8,491 bases of DNA from Bacillota bacterium. Lineage in GTDB: Bacteria; Bacillota; Clostridia; Christensenellales; CAG-138. This document shows, in pieces, positions 5,402-8,491 of the stretch. A model generated the notes under the pieces. That model was not told where the DNA came from and did no database searches. It worked only from the letters and a program-made list of their open reading frames with translations. The position numbers and the translations under genes were made by a program. Where the stretch lies: NCBI GenBank assembly GCA_023393045.1, contig JAEWMV010000091.1, positions 1-8,491 on the forward strand, read 5' to 3'. Positions within the stretch are counted from its first letter, which is position 1, and the number at the start of each line of letters is the position of its first letter.

Positions 5402-6789
5402 CACAGCCTGTCTCCTTTCCCGCCGACGACGATGTCCGTGACCCTGATCCTCGGCTGCCCGCAGTTGGTGGGAATGCTGCCCGAGGAAGAGCCGCACATC
5501 CCCGGATCCATCCACATATCGCGGCCGATGCGGTCGATCTTCTTCAATACCTCGGCGCCCTTTCCGATCAGGGTCGCGCCGCGCACGGGCGAAAAGATTT
5601 TGCCGTCCTTCACCCAATAAGCCTCGTTTACCGCAAAGTTGAATTCGCCCGTGAGCGGATTGACGCTGCCTCCGCCCATCGCCGCCGCAAAAAGGCCGGT
5701 GCCCATCGTGCGGATCATCTCCTCGTCATCGTCGCCGCCCGGCGCAAAAAACGTGTTGGTCATGCGCGATGTCGGCGCGAAAGCGTAACTCTCGCGGCGG
5801 GAGCTTCCCGTAAGCGGATGGTTCATCATCCTGCTGCTGCGGTAATCCACAAGGTATGATTTGAGTATGCCGTTCTCGATGAGCACATTCCTTTGGGAGG
5901 GGGTTCCCTCATCATCAAAGCGGATGCTCCCCCATTCGCCCGGCAGCGTGCCGTCGTCAACGGCGGTTACGATAGGGCTTGCCACCGTTTCGCCGAGCAT
6001 GTTGCAAAATTCACTGTTCCCTTTTGCGACGCACGTCGCCTCAAGGGAGTGCACGCACGCCTCGTGCAGGATCACGCCGCCAAAGCCGCCGCTTATCACC
6101 ACCGGCATCGCGCCCGCGGAACATTGCGGCGCGTGGAGCATGGTCACCGCCCGCTTGGCCGCCTTTGCGCCTATCGCCTCCATATCGTAGTGCCTGAATT
6201 GCTCGAAGCCTTCGCCGTGGCCCGGCGCCACATCCCCAACCTGCGCCTCGCTGCCCTTCATGGCGACAACATGCATAAACACGCGCCCGCGGGGCCTCCT
6301 GTCCTCGCCCCACACGCCGAGGCTGTTGGCAACCATCATGCGCTGATCCACATCGACATACTTGGCGACGACCTGCGTGATTTCCCCGGAGTATGCCCTT
6401 GCGGCGTCCGACGCGCGGCGCATCAGCGCCACGCGCGCGGCGTTGTCGATCTCGCTGTAAGGAATTCGGGGCGCATAGCTGCCCACGCGCGAAACGCAGA
6501 CGGGCGCGGCCTGATGCTCCCGCGCGCCCTTGAGCGCGCACGCGGCGGCTCTTGCCGTGGCCATCAGCGACTTTTCGTCGTTGCCGGAGGTGTAGGCATA
6601 TACGCACCTATTCCCCAGCAGTACGCGCACGCCCGCGCCGTTCACGCGCTTATAGCCCGCGTTTTCCACCTTGCCCTCCGTCATCACAATCGTGTTGTGC
6701 TCGGTGTCCTCAGCAAACAGCTCGCTGTAATCGCCTCCGGTGGCGAGCGCCGCTTCCAGGACATTGTGGACGATCCTCTTGTCAATCAA
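5401..6789 (-). CDS. tldD: TldD zinc metalloprotease catalytic subunit
   Basis: This 462-residue protein is the metal-bearing half of the TldD-TldE protease, which unwinds and cleaves unfolded peptides processively in the cytoplasm. The zinc site reads HEACVH at residues 242-247 (HExxxH), and the distant Cys ligand fits Cys432 in GMCGSSSG near the C-terminus. The His-Cys distance, 190 residues, agrees with 192 in E. coli TldD (His262, Cys454). The Val before the second His replaces the usual Gly (HEAxGH). The frame is open to 6951, but that lies upstream of the predicted transcription start. I choose TTG 6789, because AAAGGAGG lies eight bases before it and the product then begins MIDKRIVHNVLEAALATGG, as clostridial TldD proteins do. 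It is driven by shared promoter copy D and coupled to tldE. Its likely physiological target is a short peptide, possibly from the co-regulated small ORFs. Confidence 0.92.
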   Translation of the reverse strand: MIDKRIVHNVLEAALATGGDYSELFAEDTEHNTIVMTEGKVENAGYKRVNGAGVRVLLGNRCVYAYTSGNDEKSLMATARAAACALKGAREHQAAPVCVSRVGSYAPRIPYSEIDNAARVALMRRASDAARAYSGEITQVVAKYVDVDQRMMVANSLGVWGEDRRPRGRVFMHVVAMKGSEAQVGDVAPGHGEGFEQFRHYDMEAIGAKAAKRAVTMLHAPQCSAGAMPVVISGGFGGVILHEACVHSLEATCVAKGNSEFCNMLGETVASPIVTAVDDGTLPGEWGSIRFDDEGTPSQRNVLIENGILKSYLVDYRSSRMMNHPLTGSSRRESYAFAPTSRMTNTFFAPGGDDDEEMIRTMGTGLFAAAMGGGSVNPLTGEFNFAVNEAYWVKDGKIFSPVRGATLIGKGAEVLKKIDRIGRDMWMDPGMCGSSSGSIPTNCGQPRIRVTDIVVGGKGDRL

Positions 6790-6792
6790 CTC

Positions 6793-6936
6793 GCTGTCCT
6801 CCTTTTGCTTGATGGCGATATCCCGTTTTTCACAGCCTTCCGCCGTTAATATGACGCCGCCTGGGACTTCCTTCACGTCAAACGCGCCGTATCGCAACGC
6901 GCCTTTTTTATCGCCGCCGGAGCCCAGCCTATATTT
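6793..6936 (-). other. Leader region of tldD, open in frame with tldD
   Basis: About 140 bases separate the predicted start of transcription (near 6930) from the TTG at 6789. The leader stays open in the tldD frame and its translation looks protein-like (YGAFDVKEVPGGVILTAEG). A weak alternative TTG at 6897, preceded by AAAAAAGG, would add 36 residues to TldD. The strong AAAGGAGG just before 6789 makes the short form more likely. Confidence 0.4.
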
Positions 6937-6980
6937 AATATAGAAGAACAAACAGTCATATGATAAGTGACGCGGGTCAT
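6937..6980 (-). promoter_or_regulatory. Shared operator-promoter, copy D (tldD-tldE)
   Basis: The operator block ATGACCCGCGTCACTTATCA lies at 6961-6980, one base different from copies A1 and C. TTATCA (6961-6966) is -35, with an 18-bp spacer and -10 TATATT at 6937-6942. The spacer is nearly the same as at copy B. No terminator hairpin is visible between the upstream kinase gene and this promoter, so some read-through into tldD is possible. Confidence 0.65.
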
Positions 6981-6999
6981 ATCTTTTTGCTCTTTTACT

Positions 7000-7965
7000 T
7001 CAAAACATCATATCCGCGTAGCGTATTTCCTCCTCAATCCAACCGTTAAAGAATTGGGATAATGAATCGGATAGGGCCTCCTGCGGGTCGCCCCTGTCAA
7101 AATATGTTTCCATATATTCGTTTAGATAATGGAAAAAGCTATGGTAGCAATAATACGCCAGGCGTTCGCAGCGTAAGGTATAGTCGATTCCGTTTTTATC
7201 GAGGGCATCATGAAAGGCGGCGGCCGCCCAATCCCAATACAGGCAGAACCACGCATCCCGCTCGGGTGGGGCAAGCCGCGGATCATCCCAGTCTACAATG
7301 TAAAAATCATCGCCGTTCACGATTACATTGCCGCCTGCGTCGCCGTGCGTAATATAAAAATGAGATGTGTCCGCGCTGCACCGTTTTGCAAACAGGGCAA
7401 GGCGCTGCGCCCTTTGAAACAGCCGTTCGCGGTGCTGATCGATAACGGACACGATCCGCCCGCCGGCGCGGTCGGCGGATTCTTTGATTTTTTTCCATTG
7501 CCAAAAGAATAAATCCGCGCTTTGTGTGGAAAAACTGTCACGGGCAATGGAAAGCCCGCCGGCCTCAACGGCATAGACCTGCCCTAAAATGCCATACTCG
7601 GCAATTTTTGTCCGCTCGTTTTGTACATTCTCACCGTCCACCCAGTCGAATATCCCAAGAACCGCACCATCAAACCGGGAATAAAGCCGGCCGTCCGCAG
7701 TCTTAACGATTCGGCTGATACAACCGACCCCATGCCCGCGCAGGTGCTCGACAACGGCGAAGCTGCGTTCATAGACGGCCTTGTGCGCGGCGGAGTAATC
7801 CAGCTTTAAAAAATAGCTTTGCCCGGATGCGTCCAAGCGCCATGTTTCACCGTAATAACCGCGTTTTGCGGGGGTGAGGGCGGCGGCCGTTATTGCGTAT
7901 TCATGCCGGATGAAGTCGCATAGGCGGCGCTTGTATTCATCTGTGCGCACTACGCTGCCGTACAA
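7000..7965 (-). CDS. APH-fold phosphotransferase (aminoglycoside/choline kinase family)
   Basis: This 321-residue cytoplasmic kinase of the APH (PF01636-type) family transfers phosphate from ATP to a small molecule. The catalytic loop reads ITHGDAGGNVIV (Asp209, Asn213) and the metal-binding motif IVDWDDPRLAPPERD (Asp225 region). The N-lobe Lys is probably Lys54 in YFLKLD. The APPERD ending of the metal motif recalls the spectinomycin phosphotransferase APH(9)-like branch, but the acceptor cannot be read from sequence. I use TTG 7965, which has GGGGG about nine bases upstream; GTG starts a few codons later (around VVRTDEY) are possible. It starts 21 bp after the response regulator stop, with no terminator or promoter between, so the two are probably co-transcribed. 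A resistance or self-protection role fits this setting but is inferred. Confidence 0.8.
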   Translation of the reverse strand: MYGSVVRTDEYKRRLCDFIRHEYAITAAALTPAKRGYYGETWRLDASGQSYFLKLDYSAAHKAVYERSFAVVEHLRGHGVGCISRIVKTADGRLYSRFDGAVLGIFDWVDGENVQNERTKIAEYGILGQVYAVEAGGLSIARDSFSTQSADLFFWQWKKIKESADRAGGRIVSVIDQHRERLFQRAQRLALFAKRCSADTSHFYITHGDAGGNVIVNGDDFYIVDWDDPRLAPPERDAWFCLYWDWAAAAFHDALDKNGIDYTLRCERLAYYCYHSFFHYLNEYMETYFDRGDPQEALSDSLSQFFNGWIEEEIRYADMMF

Positions 7966-7986
7966 TCCGCATTTCCCCCGATCCGC

Positions 7987-8491
7987 TTAAAAACCCAATT
8001 CCTTGAAATGCAAGATGGCGTTCGCCCGGTCGGAGATCCCCGCCTTGCTGTATATCTGGCTGACATAGTTCTTGACGGTGCCGCTGGTAAGAAAAAGCGT
8101 CTGCGCGATTTCCTGATTGCTTTTTCCCTGCATCAGCAGGCGGATGATTTCCTGCTCGCGCTGCGTAAAATCCGAAAGGGCGGTTTCCGCGCGTCCCTGC
8201 CGGCTGATATGCTTTGTGATTTTAGCGGCGATGTTGCCGGGTAAAATCACGCTTCCCCGCACGGCGTCCCGAATTGCTTCCGCTAATTTGGAACCGCCGA
8301 TGTCCTTGAGAAGATACCCCGAAGCGCCGTGGCTGATGGTCCCGAGGATGGATTCGTCATCGTCAAAGGTTGTCAGCACAAGGACGACCGTTTCAGGAAA
8401 ATCCCGCTTGATGAGGCGCGTGGCCTCAACGCCGCCCATCTGCGGCATGCGGATATCCATAAGCACAACATGGGGACGGTGGATTTTTGCC
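7987..8491 (-). CDS. NarL/LuxR-type response regulator, N-terminus cut by the window edge
   Basis: This is the C-terminal 167 residues of a two-component DNA-binding regulator; roughly the first 40-45 residues lie beyond the right edge. The phospho-acceptor Asp is in VVLMDIRMPQMGG (visible residue 12), the switch Thr in LVLTTFDDD, and the conserved Lys in GYLLKDIGG. The output domain is a GerE/LuxR helix-turn-helix: LSDFTQREQEIIRLLMQG, then SNQEIAQTLFLTSGTVKNYVSQIYSKAGI. It most resembles the LiaR/DesR/YdfI group of Firmicute regulators, which answer to a membrane histidine kinase, expected upstream outside the window. Such regulators often control neighbouring ABC transporters through inverted-repeat sites. 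It is the prime candidate to bind the repeated TGACCCGGGTCA element at four promoters here. Confidence 0.92.
   Translation of the reverse strand, partial: AKIHRPHVVLMDIRMPQMGGVEATRLIKRDFPETVVLVLTTFDDDESILGTISHGASGYLLKDIGGSKLAEAIRDAVRGSVILPGNIAAKITKHISRQGRAETALSDFTQREQEIIRLLMQGKSNQEIAQTLFLTSGTVKNYVSQIYSKAGISDRANAILHFKELGF

Noticed and set aside
4736..5620. Long plus-strand ORF of 294 residues
   Set aside because: It is antisense to tldE and the end of tldD, has no recognisable motif, and lacks a promoter or ribosome site.
5893..6849. Long plus-strand ORF of 318 residues
   Set aside because: It is antisense to tldD, whose zinc motif and full-length match are certain. Its His/Arg/Ala-rich translation is typical of a shadow of GC-rich coding DNA.
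1131..6980. CRISPR-like or mobile repeat interpretation of the recurring 20-bp block
   Set aside because: The copies are kilobases apart, each is fixed relative to a -10 box and a gene start, and there are no regular spacers, cas genes or transposase.

Overview
The window comes from a fairly GC-rich Firmicute, most likely a gut-type Clostridia lineage. This is inferred from strong GGAGG-type ribosome sites, ATG/TTG starts, ATGA-coupled cistrons, intrinsic terminators, a lipoprotein with Listeria-Bacteroides repeats, and a YxlEFG-like ABC cassette beside a NarL-type response regulator. No species can be named from sequence alone. Every gene I accept lies on the minus strand, so transcription runs from high to low coordinates.

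Layout in transcription order. 8491-7987: C-terminal part of a NarL/LuxR-type response regulator, cut by the window edge. 7965-7000: an APH-fold (aminoglycoside phosphotransferase family) kinase only 21 bp downstream. 6789-5399 and 5401-4070: the TldD and TldE/PmbA halves of a zinc metalloprotease, translationally coupled and closed by a terminator at 4048-4006. 3874-3674: a lone, very basic 66-residue orphan ORF, followed by a perfect terminator hairpin at 3581-3549. 3456-1281: a four-gene operon of two small membrane proteins (the second PLDc_N-like), an ABC ATPase and its ABC-2 permease, closed by a terminator at 1234-1194. 1106-735: a short transcription unit with a 36-residue ORF behind an excellent ribosome site, ending in a 13-bp hairpin. 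560-1: a secreted lipoprotein with Flg_new-type repeats, cut by the window edge.

The most striking feature is a shared promoter. Four of these units (tldDE, the 66-residue ORF, the ABC operon and the 36-residue ORF) start from nearly the same element. It is a 20-bp operator-like block, usually ATGACCCGGGTCACTTATCA, whose last six bases act as a poor -35 box 17-18 bp from a good TATACT-like -10. The palindrome TGACCCGGGTCA sits just upstream of the -35, as expected for activation by a dimeric regulator. The response regulator at the right edge is the obvious candidate.

My working model is inference: a two-component system switches on a peptide-related regulon consisting of two short orphan ORFs that could be peptides, a TldD/TldE protease that could mature or destroy peptides, and an ABC exporter resembling peptide-immunity or envelope-stress transporters. 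The APH-family kinase in the regulator operon fits a resistance theme. I see no RiPP cyclase or dehydratase, CRISPR array, tRNA, rRNA, transposase or phage gene.
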